Origin: Porphyromonas catoniae ATCC 51270
GTDB lineage: Bacteria; Bacteroidota; Bacteroidia; Bacteroidales; Porphyromonadaceae
Reading direction: 5' to 3'
Assembly (NCBI RefSeq): GCF_000565015.1
Contig: NZ_JDFF01000011.1
Coordinates: forward strand, 124,001 to 188,000
Length of the DNA stretch: 64,000 bases
Below, one piece after another: positions 28,087 to 37,076 of this stretch. Made by a program: the position numbers and the translations under genes. The notes below the pieces were generated by a model, which saw only the letters and a list, made by a program, of their open reading frames with translations, searched no databases and was not told the origin of the DNA. How positions within the stretch are numbered: the first letter of the stretch is position 1; each line of letters begins with the position of its first letter.

Positions 28087-29082
28087 GTGCAGACAAACCA
28101 AGTCTCTCAGAGTCCATCTACGGCCATCAGCTCTCTCTATGTAGCTAAGTGCCTCGGGGCTTTCCTCGTAGTCCTCGGGCATATACCGATGGGATCCTTC
28201 CGTGAATGGTTGTATCCACTCACACTAGGAGCTGTCCCCATCTTCTTCATGATCTCTGGTTACTTCCTGTATAGTGAAGACGAGAGGAAGAGTGCTCAAC
28301 GTGCATGGCGGTCCATAAAGAAGATCCTCCCTATCTTCCTTTTAGTCACCCTCTTCTATTGGGTACTTATCCTACCCAACCACGGCAATACAATCACAAC
28401 ATGGGAGCAAGTCCTCCACTTCCTCATCTACGGACAGCTGACCACGGTACACCTATGGTTCCTGATGGCAATGCTTCAGGCTCTCGTTGTCTTTGCTTGG
28501 CTCTTTCGACTTCGGCTAGGTCGTTTCCTTTGGCTCTTTATCCCCCTTATTGTTACTCCCTTAATTGGGGCTAAATATTCCTTCCTCGTGACGGGAGGAG
28601 AGATACGAGAGCTCTATTACGTCTTCAATAGTGTGTGCTATGCCTTCCCCTTTATGGCTCTTGGCTACACGATGAAAAAGCATGAGACAAGGCTAAACAG
28701 AGCCCCATGGAGCTGGCTCCTAGTAGGAAGCCTCGCCTTCGCTATCGCAGAGCGTCCGCTGCTTATATCAATGGGTTATGGGAATGGTGATGGCCCCTTC
28801 ATTGGCAGCTTCCTATTTGCTATCAGCCTTGTTGCATGGGGGATCACCCACAAGCGTGCAGGTATAGGCTCATTCTTTGAGACCATAGGGGCAAAGTATT
28901 CTGGCTGTATTTACTACTTCCATATTGCCGTAGCCACCCTAGTAGGGGCTATAATAACTAGGGTTGGCATACCTTCTATCTATGAGGATGCAGGTGCTCT
29001 CATCGTCTTCCTCGGCTCTCTAATCCTTGCCTATTTCATCATACAGGTACAGGATAGGCTCAACATTCATATCCTTAGCTGA
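28087..29082 (+). CDS. Acyltransferase-3-family membrane protein (copy 1)
   Basis: 331 residues from a GTG at 28087. About ten membrane helices are visible. The family signature is near the start: SSLYVAKCLGAFLVVLGHIP with the catalytic-type His at residue 34. YSGCIYYFHIAVATL lies near the C-terminus. These enzymes O-acylate sugars of LPS, capsule or peptidoglycan. It is 5 bp behind the LtaS-like gene and directly followed by a paralogue, so the three form an operon. The acyl group and acceptor cannot be told from the sequence. Confidence 0.85.
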   Translation: MQTNQVSQSPSTAISSLYVAKCLGAFLVVLGHIPMGSFREWLYPLTLGAVPIFFMISGYFLYSEDERKSAQRAWRSIKKILPIFLLVTLFYWVLILPNHGNTITTWEQVLHFLIYGQLTTVHLWFLMAMLQALVVFAWLFRLRLGRFLWLFIPLIVTPLIGAKYSFLVTGGEIRELYYVFNSVCYAFPFMALGYTMKKHETRLNRAPWSWLLVGSLAFAIAERPLLISMGYGNGDGPFIGSFLFAISLVAWGITHKRAGIGSFFETIGAKYSGCIYYFHIAVATLVGAIITRVGIPSIYEDAGALIVFLGSLILAYFIIQVQDRLNIHILS

Positions 29083-29083
29083 C

Positions 29084-30082
29084 ATGAGTACAAGCAATAC
29101 TCCACAGAAGAGCACAGGCATCAGTTCGCTCTACATCGTCAAGTGCATCTGTGCTTTCCTCGTAGTTACATGTCACACACCAATGGGGCAGGCCAAAGAG
29201 ATCATATCTCCTATTGCCATGGCTGCTGTGCCTATTTTCTTCCTTATCTCAGGCTACTTCCTCTATAGCCCTGATGAGAGAAAAAGCTACGAGCGTGCCA
29301 AGAAGTCATTGAAGAAGATCGTACCCATTTTCCTATTGGTACAGCTCTTCTACTGGGCTTGGCTCTTGCCCAACCACGGCAACCTACTCAACTCATGGCG
29401 TGGGTTAGCAGATATATTCCTTACTGGCTCTCTCTTCTCTGGGCATCTTTGGTACTTAACGGCGATGCTACACGGCCTCTTAGTACTAGGTCTCTTCTTT
29501 CGCATGAAGTGGGGGCGATGGCTATGGTGCTTCCTACCGCTACACATACTCGCTCTGCTAGGTGGTCGATACTCATTCCTCATCACTGCTGATGGTCAGC
29601 CTGAATACCTTTTCTATGTATACAATAGTGTCTGCTACACCTTCACTTTCATGTCAGCAGGCTACTTGATTGCCAAGTATGAGCATCGGCTTACTCACTT
29701 CAAGCATTGGGGTATACTACTTCTTGCTCTGTGTTTACTCGGCATCGGTGAACGATTTGCACTGAATGCCGTGGGTTTTGGTTATGCAAATGGTCCTTTC
29801 CTCTCATGTGGGTTCATTGCCATTGCAACACTCTGCTGGGCTCTTTCTCATAAGTCACTAGGAAGTAATACACTGGGGGAGCGTATCGGGAGTAAATACT
29901 CAGGAAACATCTATTACTTCCACATTGCCGTAGCAACGATTGTAGAGAAAGCATTCACCCTCGCTGGAGGCTTTGAGCTATACCACCTCTTAGGATCGGT
30001 ATTTGTGTTCCTTGCGACGCTACCAGTAGCCTATGTAATTGTACGAGTGCAGGAGCGACTTGGATGGCAAGTCTTGCGCTAG
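29084..30082 (+). CDS. Acyltransferase-3-family membrane protein (copy 2)
   Basis: 332 residues from the ATG at 29084, directly behind the stop of copy 1. The two proteins align over their whole length (GISSLYIVKCICAFLVVTCH against AISSLYVAKCLGAFLVVLGH; KYSGNIYYFHIAVATI against KYSGCIYYFHIAVATL), so this is a tandem duplication with moderate divergence. The catalytic-type His is kept in the first helix. Keeping two copies suggests different acceptors or acyl positions, which is inference. Confidence 0.85.
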   Translation: MSTSNTPQKSTGISSLYIVKCICAFLVVTCHTPMGQAKEIISPIAMAAVPIFFLISGYFLYSPDERKSYERAKKSLKKIVPIFLLVQLFYWAWLLPNHGNLLNSWRGLADIFLTGSLFSGHLWYLTAMLHGLLVLGLFFRMKWGRWLWCFLPLHILALLGGRYSFLITADGQPEYLFYVYNSVCYTFTFMSAGYLIAKYEHRLTHFKHWGILLLALCLLGIGERFALNAVGFGYANGPFLSCGFIAIATLCWALSHKSLGSNTLGERIGSKYSGNIYYFHIAVATIVEKAFTLAGGFELYHLLGSVFVFLATLPVAYVIVRVQERLGWQVLR

Positions 30083-30153
30083 AGAGCTAAAAGAGCTACA
30101 CAGACCAATAGAATAGACAGACACTCGCAAGGACAGAGGGAATTAACCACTGG

Positions 30154-31506
30154 ATGAGTAAGGTAAAAGACCTCACAACAGGCAACCTAACACAACAGCT
30201 CTATCAGCTAGCACTCCCCATCATGGGGACATCGTTCGTACAGATTGCCTATAGCTTCACCGATATGGCTTGGCTGGGACGGCTGAGCAGTGAAGCACTA
30301 GCCTCCGTAGGAGTTGTATCCGTCTTCATTTGGATTGCCAACTCTGTAGCCCTGCTTAACAAGACCGGGTGTGAGGTAACAATCTCCCACAGCATCGGAG
30401 CAGGCAATCTCAACGAAGCGGGTCACTACGCCTCGCACAACATCACGATGAGCCTCGTGATGGCGATACTCATGACACTCGGCTACGCCCTCTTCGCAGA
30501 GCCAATGGTTGACTTATATAGCCTAGAAGAGTCCGTGCGTGCAGATGCTCTCCACTACATGTACCTCAGCCTAGTAGGCTTCCCCCAGATCTTCACCACT
30601 GCAGCTCTCTCTGGGCTGTACAATGCCATAGGACACAGCAAGACACCCTTCCGTATCATGTGCATAGGCCTTGCCTGCAACATGCTACTTGATCCTCTCT
30701 TCATTCACCTCTTGGGCTGGGGTGTAAGAGGGGCAGCTGGGGCAACGGTTATTAGCCAAACAGTCGTACTCTTCCTCTTCATCCAGAAAGCTCACCGCGA
30801 CAAGCTTTTCAACAACTTTCCGTTCTTTGTGCGCCCCCAACGACATTACGTCCTGCGCATCTTGAAGGTCGGTGTACCCGTTGTACTACTGAATATCCTT
30901 TTTGCCTTTGTAAGTATCTACATGGGTGGTGTAGTCTCAAAAATCGGTGGTCACATCGGTGTAGCAACGATGACTGCAGGGGCACAGATAGAAGCACTAA
31001 CCTGGAATACTGCCAATGGTGTTACTACAGCCCTTGTAGCCATCGTTGGGCAGAACTACGCAGCCGGGAAGCTTCGTAGGGTATACGAAGTCTACCGCAA
31101 AGCACTCACATTCACCCTCACTGTGGGCTTCTTCGGCATGCTAATTTTTATACTCTTGGGCAAAGAGCTATTTTCTCTCATTGTCCCAGAGAAAGAAGCC
31201 TACGAAGCAGGAGGTCTTTACCTTCAGATCGTTGGCCTCTCACAGATGTTTATGATGCTTGAGATTACCACAGGTGGTCTATTCAATGGTTTAGGGAAAA
31301 CATACCTTCCAGCTGGGATAAGCATCTTCGGAACGTATCTACGTGTACCAATGGTACTCATACTTATTTCTATTGGGATGGGGCTAGAGGCTGCATGGTG
31401 GTCAATCAGTCTCTCATCTATCCTGAAGGGCCTAGTCATCTTTGGTTGTTTCCTGCTGTGGCGAAGAAAAGCAAGACCACATTACCACCCTATATCACAT
31501 CCTTAA
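30154..31506 (+). CDS. MATE-family efflux transporter
   Basis: 450 residues and about twelve membrane helices in two related halves, the normal size for MATE exporters. The N-terminus reads LYQLALPIMGTSFVQIAYSFTDMAWLGRLSSEALASVG, the classical MATE start with an Asp in the first half. Members exchange Na+ or H+ for cationic drugs or metabolites; some export lipid-linked or other products. It is 71 bp behind the acyltransferase pair, with no terminator between, so it may belong to the same transcript. The substrate is unknown. Confidence 0.9.
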   Translation: MSKVKDLTTGNLTQQLYQLALPIMGTSFVQIAYSFTDMAWLGRLSSEALASVGVVSVFIWIANSVALLNKTGCEVTISHSIGAGNLNEAGHYASHNITMSLVMAILMTLGYALFAEPMVDLYSLEESVRADALHYMYLSLVGFPQIFTTAALSGLYNAIGHSKTPFRIMCIGLACNMLLDPLFIHLLGWGVRGAAGATVISQTVVLFLFIQKAHRDKLFNNFPFFVRPQRHYVLRILKVGVPVVLLNILFAFVSIYMGGVVSKIGGHIGVATMTAGAQIEALTWNTANGVTTALVAIVGQNYAAGKLRRVYEVYRKALTFTLTVGFFGMLIFILLGKELFSLIVPEKEAYEAGGLYLQIVGLSQMFMMLEITTGGLFNGLGKTYLPAGISIFGTYLRVPMVLILISIGMGLEAAWWSISLSSILKGLVIFGCFLLWRRKARPHYHPISHP

Positions 31507-31511
31507 TCTAC

Positions 31512-31547
31512 GATAGAGATTGAAGATGCGATAGAGATTGAAGATGC
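31512..31547. repeat. 18-bp tandem duplication
   Basis: GATAGAGATTGAAGATGC occurs twice in a row (31512-31529 and 31530-31547), just after the MATE stop codon. It is not related to the palindrome arrays. Confidence 0.8.
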
Positions 31548-31614
31548 AGAGCCAGTCGACACGTCTACTCTACTCACTCTTTATCCTCTAATCCTATTAT
31601 TCCCGGTTTTTTAT

Positions 31615-31622
31615 TACCTTTG
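31615..31622 (+). promoter_or_regulatory. Predicted -7 box for rimP–nusA–infB
   Basis: TACCTTTG matches TAnnTTTG. A T-rich tract lies about 20 bp upstream. Transcription would start near 31629, giving a leader of about 85 nt. Confidence 0.55.
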
Positions 31623-31637
31623 TAGTGCAAATGAAAC

Positions 31638-31674
31638 AACGGAGGAGGCAAAGAGGCTTCCTCCGTTTGTTTTA
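31638..31674 (+). promoter_or_regulatory. Leader hairpin with T-rich tail, possible attenuator
   Basis: AACGGAGGA (31638-31646) pairs with TCCTCCGTT (31659-31667), followed by TGTTTTAC. It lies within the predicted leader of rimP–nusA–infB, 10 nt after the predicted start site, and resembles a short intrinsic terminator. NusA itself acts on RNA hairpins during elongation, so autoregulation is possible but untested. Confidence 0.45.
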
Positions 31675-31713
31675 CACCACTTTAGTGTATACGGTAAAGA
31701 CAGAAGCATCGCA

Positions 31714-32184
31714 ATGATCAAACAAACCACCATTGAGGAGATTGTATCAGCTTACTGCTTAGAGCATCAGCCTGATTACTACACGGTAGAGATTGCTGTG
31801 CACCCAGGCAATAGGATTGTCGTTGAGCTAGGCTCAGACTCTGGGATTAGCTTAGACGTCTGCATCGCACTCTCTAAGCATATCGAGGCACAGCTCGACC
31901 GCGACACTGAGGACTTCGAGCTAGAGGTCGGATCGGCAGGCATCACCTCCCCCTTCAAGGTACTGAGACAATACACAGGGGCTATCGGAGATGAGGTTGA
32001 GGTACTTCGTCGTGGTGGGATAAAGGAGAAAGGAACCCTGACAGGTGCTACTTCGGAGCAAATTACCCTTCAGGTCATGCGTATGGTGCGCCCAGAGGGT
32101 GCTAAGCGCAAAGTTGCAACCGAGGAGACTATCACCATACCCTTCTCAGAGATTCTTCAGACCAAGCGCACCCTACAGTTTTAG
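31714..32184 (+). CDS. rimP: Ribosome maturation factor RimP
   Basis: 156 residues. RimP helps 30S ribosomal subunit assembly. The N-terminal alpha/beta domain contains YYTVEIAVHPGNRIVVELGSD and the family-typical LEVGSAGITSPFKV near residue 75. The C-terminal SH3-like domain follows. The gene is the first of rimP–nusA–infB, an order conserved in many bacteria, which makes the call firm despite weak overall similarity. Confidence 0.9.
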   Translation: MIKQTTIEEIVSAYCLEHQPDYYTVEIAVHPGNRIVVELGSDSGISLDVCIALSKHIEAQLDRDTEDFELEVGSAGITSPFKVLRQYTGAIGDEVEVLRRGGIKEKGTLTGATSEQITLQVMRMVRPEGAKRKVATEETITIPFSEILQTKRTLQF

Positions 32185-32212
32185 TAAAAGACAAAAACGA
32201 ACATACATTCCA

Positions 32213-33526
32213 ATGGCAAAGAAAAAGGAATCAACAAGCCTGATTGAGGCACTCTCCGAATTCAAGGAGTTAAAAAACATCGATAAGAATACGATGATAC
32301 AAGTCTTGGAGGACTCTTTTCGAAACGTCCTCTCCAAGATGTTTGGGTCAGACGACACCTTCTCTGTTATCATCAACCTAGAGAAGAAGGGAGACTTCGA
32401 GATTTGGCGTACACGTCGAGTGGTAGCAGACGAAGAAGTAACCGATACAGTACGCCAAGTCGCCCTCAGTGAGGCACAGAGCATAGATCCCGATGTTGCC
32501 CTCGGAGAAGACTTCGTTGATGCGGTAGACTTCAGTGCATTTGGTCGTCGTGCTGTCATCAACCTTCGCCAAGCTCTAGCTAGCAAGATTCTTGAATTGC
32601 AGAAAGACAACTTCTACCACAACTTCATCGGCCGCGTAGGAGAACTTGTTTCAGCCGAGGTCTATCAGGTCTGGAAACGTGAGGCTCTACTCATCGATGA
32701 CGAGGGTAACGAGATGCTGATGCCCAAGAGCGAGCAGATACCAGGTGATTTCTTCCGAAAAGGGGAGACTATCCGCGCTGTTATCGCTCGGGTAGAGAAT
32801 GAGAACAGTAATCCGAAGGTCATCCTCTCCCGTGTCAGTCCAGAGTTCCTAAAGCGTCTGCTGGAGCTGAATGTACCTGAAATCGCTGATGGTCTGATCA
32901 CCATCCGTGCTGCTGCTCGTGTCCCAGGGGAACGTGCGAAGATTGCCGTTGAGTCCTATGACGATCGTATCGATCCAGTAGGCGCATGTGTTGGGGTAAA
33001 CGGATCCCGTATCCGTAGCATCGTCCGTGAGCTCAAGGGAGAGAACATTGACGTAACGACCTACACAACCAATACTCTCCTCTTCATCCAGCGTGCCCTT
33101 AGTCCAGCCAAAGCTGTTGCTATCACACTTGATGAGGAGACCAAGCAAGCAGAGGTGTATATGCGTCCTGACCAAGTACCTCTGGCCATCGGGAAAAACG
33201 CAGCTAACCTCAAGCTGGCTTCTCTGCTGACGGGCTATCGCATCGAGGTCTTCCGTGACGGTGATGCCGAAGAAGATATTTACCTAGACGAATTCGATGA
33301 CGAAATCGAAGGCTGGATCATCACTCAGCTCAAGGATAGAGGCTACACAACTGCCAAGTCCATCCTACGTACTAGCCGTGAGGAGCTGCTACGTGTGACC
33401 GACCTTGAGGAGGATACACTTGATAACGTACTCGCTGTCCTAGAGGCAGAATTCGCAGATGAGGAGGAAGAAGACGAAGAGGGATACGAGAATACACCTG
33501 CAGAGAGTGCAGAAGATAACCAATAA
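32213..33526 (+). CDS. nusA: Transcription termination/antitermination factor NusA
   Basis: 437 residues from the ATG at 32213 ([20 protein letters not shown]). An open frame extends 56 codons upstream but only inside rimP, so it is not used. NusA binds RNA polymerase and controls pausing, termination and antitermination. The N-terminal polymerase-binding domain, an S1 domain (about 125-195) and two KH domains (with [14 protein letters not shown] near 260) are visible. The end is an acidic tail ([15 protein letters not shown]), as is common in Bacteroidetes. Confidence 0.95.
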   Translation: MAKKKESTSLIEALSEFKELKNIDKNTMIQVLEDSFRNVLSKMFGSDDTFSVIINLEKKGDFEIWRTRRVVADEEVTDTVRQVALSEAQSIDPDVALGEDFVDAVDFSAFGRRAVINLRQALASKILELQKDNFYHNFIGRVGELVSAEVYQVWKREALLIDDEGNEMLMPKSEQIPGDFFRKGETIRAVIARVENENSNPKVILSRVSPEFLKRLLELNVPEIADGLITIRAAARVPGERAKIAVESYDDRIDPVGACVGVNGSRIRSIVRELKGENIDVTTYTTNTLLFIQRALSPAKAVAITLDEETKQAEVYMRPDQVPLAIGKNAANLKLASLLTGYRIEVFRDGDAEEDIYLDEFDDEIEGWIITQLKDRGYTTAKSILRTSREELLRVTDLEEDTLDNVLAVLEAEFADEEEEDEEGYENTPAESAEDNQ

Positions 33527-33543
33527 GAGGAAGGAAGATATAT

Positions 33544-36486
33544 ATGCCAAAGGATATAAAACTATTTGCCTTAGCCAAGCAACTCAACGTTGGGATTGGT
33601 TCGCTCAAGGAGTCACTAGAGCGTCGCAATGTACCCAACATGGAGAAGATTACGCCCAACACACGTGTTTCTCAGGAAATCGCCATGCAGCTTCTTCAGG
33701 AGCATGGCAAGCATCTAGGCAAGGAGCGCCTTGAAGAAATCCTCCATGAGCTAGACGGATCAGCTCCGGCAAAGCCTCAGGTCACAGAGCCTGAAGTTAA
33801 GGAGATCAAGGAGGAGAAGAAGCCCAAGGGTGTGAAGCACATCGAGACAGAAATACCCGAGGAGAAGCGTCCAAGCCTCAACATTAAGGGGACAATCAAG
33901 CAAGAGGCGAAGAAACAAGAGACCAAGCCTACAGCCACTCCAAAGGCTGAGCCTAAAGCAGAAGCAAAGGCCAAAGCTGAGACAAAGCGTGAGACTAAGC
34001 CCGCTCCAAAGGCTGAGTCCAAGAAAGAACCTACACCTCAACCAGAGACAGAGCCCAAGCCTGAACCTAAGCCTGAAATAAAGGCAGAGGTTGCACCTAC
34101 TCACAAGGCTCCAGCCAAGGAAGAGGTCACTAGTACTCCTACACCTACTCTTGTAGAGGCAAAGGAGGAGGTCAAGCCCACGGCAGAGGAAGCAACACCT
34201 ACTCCCGAAGGCTCTGAAGTATTCCGCCCCTCAACAGCAGCGGTGAATATCAACTTCAACGTTGTAGGTAAGATCGACCTCGACTCCATCAATGACAATG
34301 TACGTCCCGCCAAGAAAGCCAAGGGCGACAAGGGGCGTAAGCGCACTCGTGTGGGCAAGGGTCCCGTTGATGTCAAGGTCGAGGCAGCTAAGGCAGCCGA
34401 GTTAGGTGCGAGGAAAAATGATCAAAGACAAAGCTCTGGTCGTACGGGTGGGAAGAGCGCAGACCCTGCCAGTCGTGGTGGAGGTCGTAGCTCTCAGGCC
34501 AGCTCGAATGATGCTCAGAAGACTGGGCGCAAAGCAAAGCGACAGAAAGAGCAACCACAGAAGGCTGCTGTGACGGATGAAGACGTACAGCGTCAGGTCA
34601 AGGAGACTCTAGCAAGACTCACAGGTAAGAACCAACAAGGAGCAAAGTCTGCCAAGCACCGCAAAGACAAGCGTGACGCAGCTCGCTCTGCAGCTCTAGA
34701 TGCACAGGAGCGTAGCGAGGCAGAGAGCCGTACGCTTAAGCTCACAGAGTTTGTGACGGTAAGTGACCTAGCGAGCATGATGGACGTCCCTGTGACACAA
34801 GTCATCGCCACATGTATGAGCATAGGGCTCATGGTCTCGATTAACATGCGTCTCGATGCAGAGACTATTGATATGGTTGCAGAGGAGTTCGGGTATAAAA
34901 CGGACTTTGTCAGTGCCGAGGTCGTCGAGGCAGTAGCGCAGGATGAGGAAGTAGACCTAGAGGAAGATCTCATTACACGTCCACCTATTGTCACCGTCAT
35001 GGGACACGTAGACCACGGTAAGACCTCGCTCCTTGACCGTCTACGCAACACCAACGTAATCGAAGGTGAAGCTGGCGGTATTACCCAGCACATTGGGGCG
35101 TACAGCATCCGTCTACAGGATGGCAAACGTATCACCTTCCTTGACACGCCAGGTCACGAGGCCTTCACTGCCATGCGTGCCCGAGGAGCCAAGGTCACCG
35201 ACATCGCGATCATCATTGTAGCGGCAGACGACGACGTCATGCCCCAGACCAAGGAAGCCATTAACCATGCTGCTGCAGCTGGCGTACCAATGGTCTTTGC
35301 CATCAACAAGATCGATAAGCCAAGTGCTAACCCTGATCGCATCCGAGAGCAACTCGCAGCGATGAACTACCTCGTAGAGGAATGGGGGGGTAAGTACCAG
35401 TGCCAAGAGATCTCTGCTAAGCAGGGTATCAACATCAACGAGCTACTGGAGAAGGTTCTCTTAGAGGCCGAACTTCTAGAGCTCAAGGCAAACCCCAAGC
35501 GTCGCTCGGTTGGCTCGGTCATCGAGTCCTCCCTCGACAAGGGGCGTGGCTATGTAGCTACCGTGCTGGTGCAGAATGGTACCCTTCGCCATGGGGACGT
35601 CGTCCTCGCTGGGACGCACTATGGTCGTGTGAAGGCTATGTTCAACGAGCGCAACCAGAAGGTTGAGCAGGCAGGCCCCAGCACTCCCGTCCTTATCCTT
35701 GGGCTAGATGGTGCTCCTACTGCTGGAGAAACCTTCAATGTCATGGATACAGAGCAGGAAGCACGTGCCATAGCAAGCAAGCGTGAGCAGCTCAAGCGCG
35801 AGCAGGACACCCGTACGAAGAAGGGGCTCACACTTGACGAGCTAGCTCGTCGCCGAGCCCTTGGCAACTTCCAGGAGCTTAATGTCATCATCAAGGGTGA
35901 CGTAGACGGCTCTATCGAGGCTCTCTCTGACTCGCTCATCCGACTCTCGACCGAGGAGATCCAGGTCAATGTCATCCATAAAGGTGTCGGACAGATCTCC
36001 GAGAGCGATGTCGTACTGGCCTCCGCATCGTCAGCCATCATCCTCGGCTTCCAGGTACGTCCTAGCCAAGCAGCACGTCGCCTAGCAGATCGCGAAGGAG
36101 TAGAGATACGTACCTACTCGATCATCTACGACACCATCGAGGATATCAAGTCCGCTATGGAAGGGATGCTCTCACCAGAGATTAAGGAGAACGTCGTGGC
36201 GAACCTCGAGGTACAGCAGACCTTTAAGATTACTGGTGCTGGTACAGTCGCAGGTTGTATGGTCGTCGAGGGTAAGATCAAGCGTACAAACAAGATTCGC
36301 CTCATCCGCGATGGCATTGTCAAGTACGCTGGTGAACTAGGTTCACTCAAGCGCTACAAGGACGATGTCAAGGAAGTCGTCACTGGCCAAGAGTGTGGTC
36401 TGAACATCGAGGGCTACAACGACATCCAGTCCGGTGATATCATCGAGGCCTACGAAGAGATAGAGATCAAGAAGACTCTTGACTAG
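33544..36486 (+). CDS. infB: Translation initiation factor IF-2
   Basis: 980 residues. It brings initiator tRNA to the 30S subunit and hydrolyses GTP on subunit joining. The N-terminus has the helical IF2_N module ([20 protein letters not shown]) and then a long Lys/Pro/Glu-rich linker (about 80-220). The GTPase begins near 485: [17 protein letters not shown] and [12 protein letters not shown] are all intact. Domains II-IV follow to the end. The linker is low complexity, as in other Bacteroidetes IF-2. It is 17 bp behind nusA and ends 30 bp before a terminator. Confidence 0.96.
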   Translation: MPKDIKLFALAKQLNVGIGSLKESLERRNVPNMEKITPNTRVSQEIAMQLLQEHGKHLGKERLEEILHELDGSAPAKPQVTEPEVKEIKEEKKPKGVKHIETEIPEEKRPSLNIKGTIKQEAKKQETKPTATPKAEPKAEAKAKAETKRETKPAPKAESKKEPTPQPETEPKPEPKPEIKAEVAPTHKAPAKEEVTSTPTPTLVEAKEEVKPTAEEATPTPEGSEVFRPSTAAVNINFNVVGKIDLDSINDNVRPAKKAKGDKGRKRTRVGKGPVDVKVEAAKAAELGARKNDQRQSSGRTGGKSADPASRGGGRSSQASSNDAQKTGRKAKRQKEQPQKAAVTDEDVQRQVKETLARLTGKNQQGAKSAKHRKDKRDAARSAALDAQERSEAESRTLKLTEFVTVSDLASMMDVPVTQVIATCMSIGLMVSINMRLDAETIDMVAEEFGYKTDFVSAEVVEAVAQDEEVDLEEDLITRPPIVTVMGHVDHGKTSLLDRLRNTNVIEGEAGGITQHIGAYSIRLQDGKRITFLDTPGHEAFTAMRARGAKVTDIAIIIVAADDDVMPQTKEAINHAAAAGVPMVFAINKIDKPSANPDRIREQLAAMNYLVEEWGGKYQCQEISAKQGININELLEKVLLEAELLELKANPKRRSVGSVIESSLDKGRGYVATVLVQNGTLRHGDVVLAGTHYGRVKAMFNERNQKVEQAGPSTPVLILGLDGAPTAGETFNVMDTEQEARAIASKREQLKREQDTRTKKGLTLDELARRRALGNFQELNVIIKGDVDGSIEALSDSLIRLSTEEIQVNVIHKGVGQISESDVVLASASSAIILGFQVRPSQAARRLADREGVEIRTYSIIYDTIEDIKSAMEGMLSPEIKENVVANLEVQQTFKITGAGTVAGCMVVEGKIKRTNKIRLIRDGIVKYAGELGSLKRYKDDVKEVVTGQECGLNIEGYNDIQSGDIIEAYEEIEIKKTLD

Positions 36487-36516
36487 GGTCTCTTCCCCTC
36501 TATAATTAAGGAATCA

Positions 36517-36548
36517 TCCCTCCTACTCTCCCAGCAGAGTAGGAGGGA
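36517..36548 (+). terminator. Terminator-like hairpin of rimP–nusA–infB
   Basis: TCCCTCCTACTCT (36517-36529) pairs with AGAGTAGGAGGGA (36536-36548), a perfect 13-bp stem with a 6-nt loop. The T run behind it is short. Confidence 0.65.
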
Positions 36549-36577
36549 CGATTGCATTTATACCCAATGACCTAATG

Positions 36578-36735
36578 CCACCACTTGGATTAAGGGCTAA
36601 ATACCACAGGCATTTCGTTTCCGAGGGAACTCCCTCAACCACCTATGATAGGTGGCAACATTCACCTATGATAGGCGAAGATCATCACCTATCATAGGTG
36701 ATTTATGAGGTAACGAGGATACCTTCACTCTAACC
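36578..36735. repeat. Array D: three 23-bp units with a different palindrome
   Basis: The three units CCACCTATGATAGGTGG, CACCTATGATAGG and TCACCTATCATAGGTGA have their ACCT at 36641, 36664 and 36687, exactly 23 bp apart. The core is unrelated to arrays A-C. The left flank (36578-36632), read on the other strand, contains TATTTAG, CCAAGTGGTG and AAATGCCTGTG, which line up with the right flanks of A, B and C. So D is probably the same element inserted the other way round. The rest of this 590-bp gap, up to the promoter box at 36995, shows no gene; 36740-36960 is A/G-rich. Confidence 0.82.
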
Positions 36736-36994
36736 TCAAGCGCACGGAGAAAGACCTCGTAAGGGAAACGCTAAAGGAGACCACCAGAGCGTTGCAATTA
36801 GAGGAAGGGGAAATATGGGAAAGGTTAGCCCAAAAGCAATAGAAGAGAGGAAGAAATCACAGGCGAAGGCGAGACGAATAAATGAGGTCAAGAGGTGAGG
36901 GATGAGAATGAGAGGGGAAGTCTAAGAAAGGTGCAAAAGAAGAGATAGAAAGGCAGAAAAAGGTGCCTCAAAAGATCATTTATAGGAAAACAAG

Positions 36995-37002
36995 TACCTT
37001 TG
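36995..37002 (+). promoter_or_regulatory. Predicted -7 box for the lipoprotein at 37077
   Basis: TACCTTTG; the start codon follows about 75 bp later. Confidence 0.5.
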
Positions 37003-37076
37003 TAGACGATTTGGTGCACATTTCACCATTTTAAGAGCAAAAACAAAAAGTTACTAAAGAAAATCATTTGATATTT

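Noticed and set aside
32045-32212. N-terminal extension of NusA by 56 codons
   Set aside because: The extension lies inside rimP in another frame; NusA proteins begin at the chosen ATG.
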